Origin: Trogon surrucura
Lineage: Eukaryota > Chordata > Aves > Trogoniformes > Trogonidae
NCBI GenBank assembly: GCA_020746105.1
Contig: CM036619.1
Span: 53,552,635-53,616,634 of the forward strand
Direction: 5' to 3'
Length of the DNA stretch: 64,000 bases
The notes below the pieces were generated by a model. It was given only the letters and a program-made list of their open reading frames with translations, had not been told where the DNA came from and ran no database searches. Shown in pieces: positions 1 through 10,360 of the stretch. The stretch's first letter is position 1. Every line of letters starts with the position of its first letter. The translations under genes and the position numbers were made by a program.

Positions 1-18
1 ACAGCTGAATCTGGGTTT

Positions 19-23
19 CAGAG
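19..23. repeat. Target-site duplication, left copy (CAGAG), of LTR 1
   Basis: CAGAG lies directly before the LTR terminus and is repeated at 852-856 directly after the other terminus. This fixes both LTR boundaries. Confidence 0.85.
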
Positions 24-161
24 TGTCGTGGGTTAGGGCTGGGCCGGCCACTAACACGGACAGACGCTCTCTAACCCCCTCTTCCCCCCCCAAACAGGAA
101 GAGGAAAGGGAATGAGGCAGAGAGACTTACGGATTAGAGAAGGAAAAAAAACTAGAACAGT

Positions 162-167
162 TTTAAT
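162..167 (-). terminator. Polyadenylation signal ATTAAA of LTR 1
   Basis: The minus strand reads ATTAAA. LTR 3 keeps the same hexamer at 51403-51408, and LTR 2 has AGTAAA at the matching place (47868-47873). Conservation of position across copies supports it as the LTR polyadenylation signal. Confidence 0.5.
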
Positions 168-423
168 GAAAATAATGGGAATAATGGTAAAAAGATAAAA
201 GTAAAGAACTATATACAACTACAGATAGTAGCCTGATATCAAACCCGACTCCCTCCCCTGATAGAAATCACCACTGGTGCTGCAGAGCAGGAGGCACTGG
301 GGAAACCCCAGGCTCAGCGGCGGCAGGAGCTGGGTACAGGGAGCTGGATTCGGGAACTCAGGATCCGCATCAAAATCAGGAGGTCAGATGGAGTCCTCTC
401 TGGACACCGGCCATTGCAGAAAA

Positions 424-478
424 GGGGCGAAATGAAGAAAATAAAGGGCGAAAAGGCCGAAAAAGGGCCGAAACTCTC
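424..478 (-). repeat. Degenerate GGGCGAAA-type tandem in LTR 1 leader
   Basis: The plus strand carries several short units of the form GGGCGAAA, GGCCGAAA and GGGCCGAAA, separated by A-rich stretches. The matching place in LTR 2 (about 48122-48145) and LTR 3 (about 51615-51640) is much shorter. The segment lies just downstream of the TATA box on the minus strand and keeps several CpGs, unlike the AT-rich surroundings. Confidence 0.6.
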
Positions 479-490
479 GTGATCACTCAA

Positions 491-496
491 TTTATA
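491..496 (-). promoter_or_regulatory. TATA box of LTR 1 promoter
   Basis: The minus strand reads AGTATAAATTGA here. The same position in LTR 3 reads AGTATAAAGC, while LTR 2 has a degraded AGTATTAAATTG. The ATTAAA signal lies about 325 bp downstream on the minus strand, a plausible U3/R to polyadenylation spacing. Any transcript would run leftward. Activity is not known. Confidence 0.55.
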
Positions 497-851
497 CTAA
501 ATATGATGTATATGGGATGGAATACTCTCGTTGGTCACCTGTCCTGTCTATTACCCCCCGGAGGTGCCACCTTTTACTTCCTTGTGCCCCCCTCTTACTA
601 CCCAGCACCCCCAGCGTGGCACACAAGAGCCAGCAGTGGCCTTGGTCACTACAGGAATAAGTACAAGCAAGAGCCTTTCTACATACCAGTCCCAGGCAGT
701 GACTGTAAACATCAGGTGTTATCACTGCTAGTAGCAAACACTGTCTGCAAAAACGTGCTGCTGACTTCAGAACGTGCAGCCTTTGAGAAGACACTAAACT
801 GGAAAGTAAAATTCACTAAACAGGACTGGGTTTTTAGCTGAACCCAGGACA

Positions 852-856
852 CAGAG
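852..856. repeat. Target-site duplication, right copy (CAGAG), of LTR 1
   Basis: Exact copy of 19-23, directly outside the CCAGGACA terminus of LTR 1. Confidence 0.85.
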
Positions 857-3800
857 ATACTCCAGATGCCTGATACTCCAGATGCCTGGAAACCTGGGAC
901 CATCATACTGACAAAGCAACCTCAGAGCCACAAAAATAAGAAGGCTGGACAGGACAGGCCTGGGATAAAACCAGGCACAATTCTTACCAGGTTTGTCAAA
1001 ACAGATGGACTTCCTTGAAACACTCTCTTTTTGGTGCTTCAGCACTTTCTGTGGAAAATCCCTGACCATTTCTTACCTCAGACTTTGTTAGTGCTTTCAG
1101 AATTGCTTTTAATGACAAAAATACTGCAAGGAAAAAAATTTTCTCATGCCTATTCTAGCAGATTGTCTGCTCCCATGGAAATTAACATTTAACAAACCTA
1201 ACGAAATACACATCAGGCATGTGTGAACCCAAGCCAGTTGGCCTCTCTCTGATTTAAAACTACATTAGTTCTCACTGTGAACTTATGTAGACTATAAAAC
1301 TTGAATAAATGAAATGTAAAAGGTGTCACTGATTCTTCTTGCTCAGAGTTTGAGCTGTTAAAGAAACTAACCGTACTATAACTTTAACTGTAAGTCATAT
1401 TTGTCTATTTCCAAGCATGTGCTTGTTCAAGGCACAGACGATGTGCAGAAACATATCTTTCATAATGCACGTTGTGCTGAATCATGACTGCATAGTACAT
1501 TTAATTAATGATTTTAATTCTCTTTTTTAACCCTTCATGACTTGCTGAGTTCCAGCAACAGAGAAAAACAATTAAACTGAGGATGAATGAATTTCATCCT
1601 GCTGAAGGTTGTGTTATTAAACTGTAGTCATGAAGTTATTGAATAGGCTTCTGAATTTCCACATTGCAAGTGAAGGCTGAATTATTATTCTGTTCAGCAA
1701 ATCAAGTGCATTTGGTACATTAGTAAACAAGGTCACACTTTGTACTTAGGATGATAAACTCATAAGACATAAACAAAGACTTTTCAGTACTGTCATGCAA
1801 AGAGGAATTTAAGAGATGCTTATTTTTCTGTGCCTGTTGTGTTTTTCCTTGAATATTTGGGAAAACATGGAAACAACCAGAAAGACTAACTTCTGATTTG
1901 AATGGAAATTAGAAGAGGATCCTAGCTAAATTTCCACTCAGTCAGGCTTTTGTTATTCCTGAGCTGCAAGTGAAAGCTGGAAAGTATTTAACGTAACATT
2001 TCAAAATATGCCTTATATATATATCCTGACAACCAGTGCTAATCAAGAGTGGGTGGGTGTCCACTGAGATTTTTTTTGTCCCTTCTCATGACATAACAGT
2101 ATGAAGCCATTCTCTAAAGTGAAAGGTAATAAATTTATATATATAACAAAGAAACACTCCCATTAAAATGTGTGATTGGAGTGTCAAACTCATTTACCAC
2201 AAAATTTTACTTAGCTCAGGCACAGCAGCCTTTTAAAAGATTTAGAAGGCTCGGGCTATTTTGGTATATACACATTGTTACAGTGAAATAATAACGCATA
2301 ATATAATGGAGAGAAACATTTTCATTTTCAGTGCATATAATAACGAGTTTCAGGAAAACTCTCCCAAAAAAAACCATTCCCTTATGATTCACTTATATTG
2401 TCTTCTGAAAATCTTGACATTCAGCACAGATAGCAAGAAGCTACTGAATTAAAGACCACTCACTCAGATCATGCTGGTGTTTCCTGTGTTGCTGATATCT
2501 CCCTTTTTACATTTTTCTTTTCAATTCATTCATCACTGTTAGTGGTATTTCTGTCTCTACTTCATATTTTCCAGTTTGTGGTGGTTGGACTCCTGGGGTC
2601 CACATATCACTTCTGAGTGACCTCAGAAGTTACCCCCTGCAACAAGATTATTCTTGTTGTGCCTCCTGTGGCAATTTCTTAGGAGGCTGCAAGTAATCAC
2701 AAAGATAAAAATTGCTAATTGAAATTAATGGATAGATATGATCTGATTTAAAAATCCGATGTCTATATGGATCAGCCAATCATCTGTTTTATGATCTGTG
2801 AAATAGTATCGCTTATGTAGTGGATAGGACATTAAACATCCTTTTTATGTTAAACATATTACAGTGGTGTTACATTTTGTAAGCTTTATTCCTGTAAAAT
2901 TCGTATGCCTGAAACAGGTTCATCCACACATTCTAACAACACAGGTATTAGCCAGTTTAATTTCTTTTTTTTTCAGTTGATTTATATTACTGCTGAAAAT
3001 GTACACCCTTGCCTGCTTGACAGATGGCAACTGATTCCAGAGCTGAGGAAGTCAGGAGACTGCGAGCCTTCCGTATTTCAGGAAATAATATAGTAACAAG
3101 AAGCCTGGCAGCCTTGGAATGGCATAACTTGGAGCAGGCGGCCCTGGACAGATAAAACTGGCCTAAGCAAATGTGTTTAGCAATCGAGGGGGAGTTGTGT
3201 GGGAAGTCTCGAGCATTTGGGTCTTGCCATTTGCTGTGTCTGTGAAAAAGATAGACACTATGGTCTTTGGAAGGAAGAGTATAATTCATGTGAGGAAAAT
3301 AAATATTGTCAAAGAAGAACAGGTGCAAGCGGACTAGAAAGACACTTCATCTGAATAATGACAGAATTGTAATTTTTAACCCAACCACATAAAATGCAGA
3401 GTGAATATTTAGATTGTCTGTGTGCTGGAGACAGCCTCAGGTAGACTGGCATCAGATTTATCTGAGGTTCAGAGCCTGTAGCCCCTTGAACATGAGTGTT
3501 TTAATTTAGACACTAGTGGCAATTTAAGACTCAGAAAGAGCCACACAGCTGGAAGAGAAAAGCAATAAAAGATCAGGTTGGAGTTCAGTTGACCGGCTGA
3601 AGGATTCAGAAATTATCCCTTTCCCTTTTTTCAGTGTTCAGATTATTATTTTTTGTTTTGCCTTTTCTGTATTCTTCCTCTGATTTCCCTATTGAAAAAA
3701 AAGTCATCAGTCTGCAAGTAACCACAGTTATTGAAAAGGGAAAATATTTTTCCTTTTTCTTGAAAAAGTGCAGGGCTATCAATAAACATGCCAAACTGAT

Positions 3801-6399
3801 TTTCACTCACTTTCACCATTACTCCCATTATAACTGATTTATATTTCTCATTTCACCAGTGGCTCTAAAAGCATAGTCATGCCTATACTGTTCTGATGCC
3901 TTAAATTATTTCAGATCTTATGGTCTTATGAAAAATGATAACCATTGTAATAAAAAATTTCAGAGCTCTACTTAGTGTAACTCAGCAAGGCACAAATGAA
4001 ATCATTGCAACCATATGTTCTTACTCCAGGGGATTTCATGGAGCATTATAGCTCCAATGTGCTAATGCAAAGTTTTTAGAACTTCTTCTCTAATTCTTCT
4101 CTAATTTAATCTCTACACAGATTAAATGGCACTGTGCACTTCATTACTGTCTCTCTAATGGTTCTTGCCACTACCCGCAGCTGCAGACAGTCAGTTCCTT
4201 TGCAATCAAGGAGACAATGTGGTGAAACTCCAAACTTCAAGGGTCTTTCTTCTCTACCAGCAGTAGTGAGACGGAGCACTGAAAGTGAATAACAATATAT
4301 CTGCTCTCTAGACACCAAGGGTGTTAGGAAGAGGAAAATGAGATTTTACACAGGATTTTGAGGGTGAAAAATTTTTCCATTTAGGAGTAAAATTATATGA
4401 CTGTCTTGCCCCAGGTGACTGGGTTTAATGAAAAAGACAGAGAAATTTTGGGGTTTGGAGCATACTTTTTATAGACAGTATCTATGTATACTTCACAGAC
4501 ATGTCTATTAGCTTGAGAAATAGTTGAGGTTTGTATTTGTTTCTACTTTCTTAATCTTTGATGATTCTTCAGTGGCTATTACAAAAAGATATTGATGAAT
4601 ATATATCATATATATATAAATGTAAGTTGAAAAATGTCGTAAAGGAAAGAAGTGCACACAAGTATATGCAATTTATTCTTCTGGTGCACCTGTAAGTAAA
4701 ATAAGATACAGAATGCTCATGTGTGCTTTAAATTACCATCATTATGAAAACACGAACTGGGGTTTTGGGAAGGTTTTTTTTTCTTGTAGTCTGCAAAAGG
4801 TGCTGGGAGTATTATATCGAGATCTGCAGCAGAGATTCTCAGAATTCATGCCACATGTAAGGATATCCCAATGTTGTATCCAAAACAGAAGTTAACTGTG
4901 CCTGCACTGTACAGTGGGGAAGTCATGATTAATTTTCCTCAAAAGTTCTTTAGCGTGCTTTCCAGCCAGTCCCCCTAGAGACACAGAGACCTTCCACGGC
5001 AGAAATGCCCCTGAAGTTACATTCCTAAGTTGCTTCAGAGGAAAGTTTCTGAGGCTTCCATGGCTCAGTATGACACCCTGAGGAACTGGGATTCGAGGCT
5101 TGCATGTGCTAAGTAGAGTCAACCAACCAGCTGCAAAGCAGACAAATCCTGCATCACATTGCAAGGAGCAGCACCAGCATCTCAGGTAGTGACAGTGATA
5201 GTGACAGTGTTGTACTCGTGCCTGTACAAGCCTCTCCCTTCCTGCCTCACAGAAGAAGTAAATGCTCTCATGACATTCAGGCTACACAGTTTCTTCAGTT
5301 CACCCCTATTTAGAAATTTCTGTATCTTAAACTTTCAGGAAGAATCAGTTGGCAGAAGGCTGTGCCAGAATTACAAAAGCAGGGAAAAAATACATATTTT
5401 GAGTAACTGCTGTATCAGCTGTTACACATTCATATTTCCTTCCTCCGCAAGAGAAAATCTATTGAGCTCCATCCCTTGCAACAGTACTGATGTGTAGAAG
5501 ATGTTCAGAAATGTCACTTAGGCAGTGGTCAGTGAAGTCACAGCTTGGAATAAGCCTAGGACTCAGCGCGAGTTCTCAGCGCTCGCATATTTATCATCTG
5601 CTTGTCTTACGTAAGTGCCCAGACTGGCCTTTCTCAATGGCCCAAGACTGACCCTTCAAAGATTCCTTATTTAGCCTTGCTGAAGTCTTTGCCTGCCTGT
5701 AAAATTTTATAGCCTGACTCATTAATGCTCGTGAGATGCATTTTGATGGAGAGGATAATGGAACTATGTAAGGATTCTTGTCCTTTATTAGCTTCTTTTA
5801 CTCTCAGTCCTCAGCAGCCCAATCCTCCCCATGGCAAGCTTTGTCAGAAGTTGACCAGTACATAACCTGCAGTGAGGAGCTTTTTTCCCTGATTGGTGTA
5901 TCAAGAAAATATGAGTGTGGTCAGACAGGATTTGTCCTTGCACTCTCAGTCTGCATCACTTTCAGGTTCTCAGATAAATTGCTTGTGCTATGGCTCATCT
6001 CAAGTGAGGGTAGGAAAGGGAAAGGTCAGCTACAACAGAAAATCCTGACATGCGGCAGGTAAGATTGGTTGTTACGTTAATATGACTGAGCAGCTTCATT
6101 GGTTCAGACTGCAGGAGAAGTCTGCTGCCAAGTGAAGACTCAGATGCAGCAAGGGCAGCCATTTCAGGTTCCGCCAAGACCAGACAGTTTTTATCAGCTT
6201 GTGCAGTAATGTTTTATGGTGGCTGTTGTTATCCCACCCTGTCTAAAGGCTTTTTAGAAGTGTTTTCTCTTGGACATGCTAGAGACAAGGCTGGAGCAGC
6301 CATCAATTCCTGTCTGGCCTTGGCCTCACTTTGACATCATTAGTGCTGAGGTAGTGGCTGCCATGCCTTGCAAGTTAAATTCAGATTTCCCATCACACC
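857..6399. other. Unique AT-rich DNA, no gene recognised
   Basis: I see no supportable gene or identifiable repeat in this 5.5-kb stretch. Open frames are short (113 codons at most, 2987-3328 minus) and show no known domain. There are small AT dinucleotide runs (2015-2025, 2135-2145, 4596-4620) and one small hairpin at 2595-2636, listed separately. The sequence is typical of intergenic or intronic bird DNA. Confidence 0.6.
2595..2636. repeat. Small two-part hairpin
   Basis: ACTTCTGAG at 2609-2617 pairs perfectly with CTCAGAAGT at 2622-2630 around a 4-nt loop (TGAC). An outer arm, GGGGT at 2595-2599, can pair with ACCCC at 2632-2636, leaving an asymmetric internal loop. No function is implied; it could be chance or a remnant of a small inverted-repeat element. 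Confidence 0.5.
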
Positions 6400-7757
6400 A
6401 TCACAGAATCACAGAATCACAGAACGTTAGAGGTTGGAAGGGACCTTAAAGATCATCTAGTCCAACCCCCCTGCCAGAGCAGGACCACCTACACTAGAGC
6501 GCACAGGAACGTGTCCAGGCGGGTTTTGAATGTCTCCAGAGAAGGAGATTCCACAACCTCCCTGGGCAGCCTGTTCCAGTGCTCGGTCACCCTCACAGTA
6601 AAAAAGTTTTTCCTCATATTTTTATGGAACCTCCTGTGTTCCAGCTTCCACCCATTGCCCCTTGTCTTGCCAGTGGACGCCGCTGAAAAGAGCCTGGCTC
6701 CATCTTCCTGACATTCCCCCTTGACATATTTATAAACATTAATGAGGTCACCCCTCAGCCTCCTCTTCTCCAAGCTGAAGAGACCCAGCTCCTTCAGCCT
6801 TTCCTCATAAGGGAGATGCTCCACTCCCTTCACCATCTTTGTGGCTCTGTGCTGGGCTATTTCAAGTAGTTCCCTGTTCTTCTTGCACTGAGGGGCCCAG
6901 AGCTGGACACAATATTCCAGATGTGGAATCATCAGGGCAGAGTAGAGGGGCAGGAGGACCTCTCTTGACCTACTTGCTACTCCCCTTCTAATACACCCCA
7001 GGATACCATTGGCCTTCTTGGCCACGAGGTCATGGTGCTGGCTCATGGTCATCCTGCTGTCCACCAGAACCCCCAGATCCCTTTCCCCTGCGCTGCTCTT
7101 CAGCAGGTCAGTCCCCAACCTATAATGGCACATGGGGTTATTCCTTCCCAAGTGCAAAACTCTACACTTGCCCTTATTAAACTTCATAAGATTTCTCCCC
7201 GCCCAGCCCTCCAGCCTGTCTAGGTCTCTCTGAATGGCTGCACAGCCTTCTGGTGTGTCAACCACTCCTCCCAATTTCGTATCATCAGCAAACTTGCTGA
7301 CAACATTCTCTAATCCCTCATCCAGATCATTGATGAATATATTAAACAGAACCGGCCCAAGCACTGACCCCTGAGGGACCCCACTAGACACAGGCATCCA
7401 GTCAGACTCAGCCCCATTGACCACAACCCTCTGGCTTCTTCCCTTCAACCAGTTCTCGACCCACCTCACTACTTGGTCATCCAGACCACACTTCCTCAGT
7501 TTACCTATGAGGATGCTGTGGGAGACGGTGTCAAAGGCCTTGCTGATGTCCAGGTAGACCACGTCCACTGCATGGCCACCATCCATACACCTGGTTATGT
7601 CTTCAAAAAAGGCTATCAGGTTGGTCAAACATGACTTCCCCTTGGCAAAGCCATGCTGACTGCTCCCAATAACCTTCTTATCCTTGATATGCCTAGAGAC
7701 AGCGTCAAGGATAAGATGTTCCATCACCTTTCCAGGGATGGAGGTGAGGCTGACCAT
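6400..7757 (-). mobile_element. CR1 LINE, 5'-truncated, copy A
   Basis: The plus strand opens with repeated ATCACAGA units (6400-6424), the reverse complement of a CR1 3' tail, followed by the usual CR1 3' untranslated sequence and then the C-terminal part of ORF2 on the minus strand. Recognisable CR1 protein similarity stops near 7757, so this is a 5'-truncated insertion of about 1.36 kb. CR1 normally makes no clear target-site duplication, and none was seen. The same CR1 subtype occurs at 16507, 36521, 49052 and 50084, judging by the shared GTGGAGTCTCCTTC-type segment. Confidence 0.9.
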
Positions 7758-7817
7758 CCTTCTCAACAAAGTGGATGACCCTTCTCCCCACAAAGCAATT
7801 ATAAAAATCCACTGCAA
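6489..7817 (-). pseudogene. CR1 ORF2 C-terminal fragment: reverse transcriptase, frame still open
   Basis: A 442-codon uninterrupted frame that encodes most of the CR1 reverse transcriptase plus the C-terminal region. In LINEs this enzyme makes cDNA at the nicked target from the element's own 3' end. Visible RT blocks are [14 protein letters not shown] at about residues 54-67, [11 protein letters not shown] (motif A, first catalytic Asp at residue 90), [11 protein letters not shown] at 145-155, and FADD (motif C, catalytic Asp pair) at 176-179. The end, [23 protein letters not shown], is a CR1 hallmark. The endonuclease and ORF1 are missing, and residues 1-21 probably come from flanking DNA because CR1 similarity starts near VSLTSIPGK. 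The start codon is therefore not a real one. It cannot be autonomous, but the open frame with intact motifs suggests a fairly young copy. Confidence 0.85.
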
Positions 7818-8836
7818 CCTCGTATCGTGTTTGAATTCAGGGTTAAATTAGCAGAGCGAAAACATGGACAAGAAGTAGAACGACAATGATAACTGCTCCA
7901 AAATATAAACCACATTCACCAGGACATGGAGATTGCTGACCCCATTGCAACAGTGTCCAAACACAGGGATATTTCCAGGCAGGGCAAAAATCTTGAATGA
8001 CAGAGAAGTCTGCTCTGCCTTACGCCTTTCCTCTTGAAGCACCCTCCAGTGTGATTCCTGAACAGGTAGGAACTGATTCCACACAGCTCCTTCAATCCTA
8101 ACATTCTCTACTGCTGTAAGTAGACAGCCTAAGATGAAAGAGGCCCCACTACCTAACAAGAAACTAGAGCCAATGCAAGTCAGGTATGGGAAATCAGGCA
8201 CAATAGAGAATAAGATATATATATCCCTGCATTTCCATGGTTTCTACAGTGTTCCAAGAAGAGGTAACAATCCCAGACTAGATCTCATCAGGAAGCCCCT
8301 GCAGGGAGTGCATGTGCTCCCCACCACAAAGCCTCCCCAGTGAGCATCTGCACTGCCTGTGCAATGGGCTAGTGGGTCTGGCCAAGCAACACAGGTTACA
8401 AACCCACACTATAGTCTAAATGCTTGTCACCTGAAACCTTGACTAAGATAATGAGATTAATTCCAGATAAACCACCAAAATGCTCTTCAGCCTTGTCAGA
8501 GCTCAGTCTGTCTTTCCATGGTTTTCAGCAGGCTTTGGAACTAGGACAAGAAGAGCTATTACAGGTTGGACTGGTTTTGATTTAACAGTTCAGCAGTGAA
8601 ACAAATCTCCAGAGCAGTTTTTTCTTCATTTCTGTATGTCAGGCTACCAAAGAATGTGTTTTTCTTTGTTTTATTTCTTTGTACTAAGATTTTAGGCTTA
8701 CACCATCAAGGAAAAACCGTTAAGGAGCATATGAAAGTAATTTCAATGAGAGCAGCGTAATGAAGAAACAACTTCCAGAGACTAATACAAGACCACTTTA
8801 GTCCTTTTTCCTCAGAGATTTTTATTAATTTATGGT
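7818..8836. other. Unique DNA between CR1 copies A and B
   Basis: No gene or repeat recognised. The 7848-8201 minus frame (117 codons) has hydrophobic runs but no known domain and no supporting context. Confidence 0.55.
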
Positions 8837-9325
8837 CATAGAATCATACTGTCACAGAACAGTTTGGATTGGAAGGAACCTTTAAAGGTCATCTAGTCCA
8901 ATCCTCCTGTAGTGAGCAGGGATATCTTCAACCAGTTCAGGTTGCATAGAGCAATGTTCAACCCAATCTTGAATGTTTCCCAGAATGGGGCATCTACCTA
9001 CTCTCTGGGAAACTTTCTCCAGTATACCTCCACCCACACTGTAAAAAATTTATTCCTTATTTCTAGCCCAAATCTACCCTCTTTTAGTTTAAAACCATTA
9101 CCCGTTCTCCTATCACAACCGGTTCCGCTGAAAAGTTCGTTGTCGTCTTTCTTTCTTAGAAGCCTTCTTTAAATATTGAAAGGCTGCAATAAGGCCTACC
9201 TGGAGCATTCTCTTCTCTGGGCAACCCCAACACTCAGCCTGTTCTCATAGCAGAGGTATTCCATCCCTCTACTCATTTTTGTCCTCCTCTGGACCCACTC
9301 AAGTAGGTCCACGTCTTTCCTAATT
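8837..9325 (-). mobile_element. CR1 LINE 3' fragment, old copy B
   Basis: The plus strand starts CATAGAATCATACTGTCACAG and continues with the reverse complement of a CR1 3' end (GGTCATCTAGTCCAATCC). Similarity to the CR1 C-terminal coding region runs on to about 9325 (TGGACCCACTCAAGTAGGTCC). Many stops and frameshifts interrupt the coding part, so this is an older copy than A. Confidence 0.8.
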
Positions 9326-9452
9326 TCATTATTTACTTTTTATTATAGAGTGACAGGTTATGCTAGCATATTCTGTCCTTTTAATGGCCTTGGTATGACT
9401 CCTCTGACTTTACACAGAGATTTTGCTGCTAAGAATTTGTTATAACTTTAGT

Positions 9453-9862
9453 TATAGAATCATAGAACAATTCAAGTTGGAAAAGACCCTTGGGATCATC
9501 GAGTCCAGCCATTAACCCTACACTACAAGTTCACCCCTAAACCGTATCACCCAACACCACATCTAAGTGACACTTAAACACATCCAGGGCTGGCGACTCC
9601 ACCCCCTCCCTAGGCAGTCTGTTCCAGTGTCTGACCACTCTTTCTGTGAAGAATTTTTTCCTAATGTCCAGTCTAAACTTGCCCTGTTGCAACTTGAACC
9701 CATTCCCCCTGGTTCTGTCCCTAATTACATGTGAGAAGAGACCAGCACCAACCTCTCTACAATGTCCTTTCAAGTAATTGTAGAGCATGATGAGGTTCCC
9801 TCTCAGCCTCCTCTTCATCAAACTGAACAATCTCAGCTCCCTCAATCGCTCCTCAATCTGTT
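9453..9862 (-). mobile_element. CR1 LINE 3' fragment, copy C
   Basis: It begins on the plus strand with ATAGAATCATAGAACAATTC and the motif GATCATCGAGTCCAGCC, both CR1 3' end features in reverse. The minus strand then encodes the CR1 C-terminus in one open frame: [39 protein letters not shown] and [21 protein letters not shown]1 similarity stops near 9862. The subtype differs from copy A. Confidence 0.88.
9537..9862 (-). pseudogene. CR1 ORF2 C-terminal tail (copy C)
   Basis: About 105 codons of the extreme C-terminus of CR1 ORF2, after the RT catalytic motifs, ending at the CR1 stop codon. The longer open frame continues to 9965, but its first third (from about 9865) is flanking sequence. No catalytic residues remain. 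Confidence 0.7.
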
Positions 9863-10360
9863 GTAACCTGTTTTGATTCACAGCTAAATGCTTCGAAAAA
9901 GGAGGGCTAAGAGAGATATGTCCATCCTGTGCAGCAGCACTTGAGACAGAAAGGAGAAAGACCACAGTAGCCCCAGTGACTGCTGCAGCCTTGCAGTGTG
10001 ATGCCCCAGGCAGCAGCCCTGCTCAGAGAACCACATTGATGAGACTGCAATGTGCTCAAGTACAAGCCAGCCCTTCTATGGGATGCTGCACTATGCCTTG
10101 GGGCACTGCAGCCTGGATGAGTACGAGTAGCGCTGGCCAGGACAGCAGCTGTCACTGTACGGCCAAGGTTTGCCCAGCAGCTGCTGGAACCTGCTTCCAG
10201 CTGTCGCTCAAACCCCTTCAAGAGCTGCCTTCCTGAAACTGCCTTAACCAGTGGGTTAAGCTGCCTTAACTAGTGGGTACATGCCTCATGGAACTTTTAT
10301 GTGGGGGGTTTTTTAATAAAGGCTTCTCCAGCATTAACATTGACTGTCACACTGTCAAAA
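9863..10360 (+). other. GC-richer patch ending in a polyadenylation signal; possible terminal exon or retrocopy remnant
   Basis: Between about 9990 and 10260 the DNA is clearly richer in G and C than its neighbours. One plus frame is open from 10002 to a TAG at 10128-10130 and ends SLDEYE; another plus frame is open over 9976-10236. AATAAA at 10315-10320 follows a T-rich run. This arrangement (short open end, untranslated stretch, AATAAA) could be a real last exon, a decayed retrocopy, or chance. I do not recognise the protein, and there is no poly(A) tract after the signal to prove a retrocopy. Confidence 0.25.
10315..10320 (+). terminator. Candidate AATAAA polyadenylation signal
   Basis: Canonical hexamer downstream of the GC-richer patch. 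Its use is unproven. Confidence 0.3.

Larger units (their letters stand above)
24..851 (-). mobile_element. Solo LTR 1 of an endogenous retrovirus (ERVL-like by TSD size)
   Basis: This 828-bp element is flanked by a perfect 5-bp direct repeat, CAGAG at 19-23 and 852-856. Its ends follow the TG...CA rule: the plus strand starts TGTCGTGGG and ends CCAGGACA. Long matches occur at 47733-48764 and 51274-51993. On the minus strand it has the order expected of an LTR: a U3-like part on the right, a TATA box (AGTATAAA) at 491-498, an ATTAAA polyadenylation signal at 162-167, and a 3' end near 24. No retroviral internal sequence adjoins it, so it is a solo LTR left by LTR-LTR recombination. A 5-bp TSD is typical of class III/ERVL elements; the family assignment is inference. 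Open frames inside it, such as 479-841 on the plus strand, are not shared intact by the other copies and are not genes. Confidence 0.85.

Noticed and set aside
479..841. 120-codon plus-strand open frame
   Set aside because: It lies inside LTR 1 and runs antisense to the LTR promoter. The matching frames in LTRs 2 and 3 differ in length and reading, so there is no sign of selection on a protein.
5565..5590. GC-rich near-palindrome (AGCGCGAG / AGCGCTCGC)
   Set aside because: The arms pair imperfectly and over fewer than nine bases, within chance expectation.
6511..7223. Plus-strand frames antisense to CR1 copy A
   Set aside because: They are shadows of the CR1 ORF2 frame on the opposite strand; the same antisense frames recur at 16515-16799 and 36547-36813 for the same reason.
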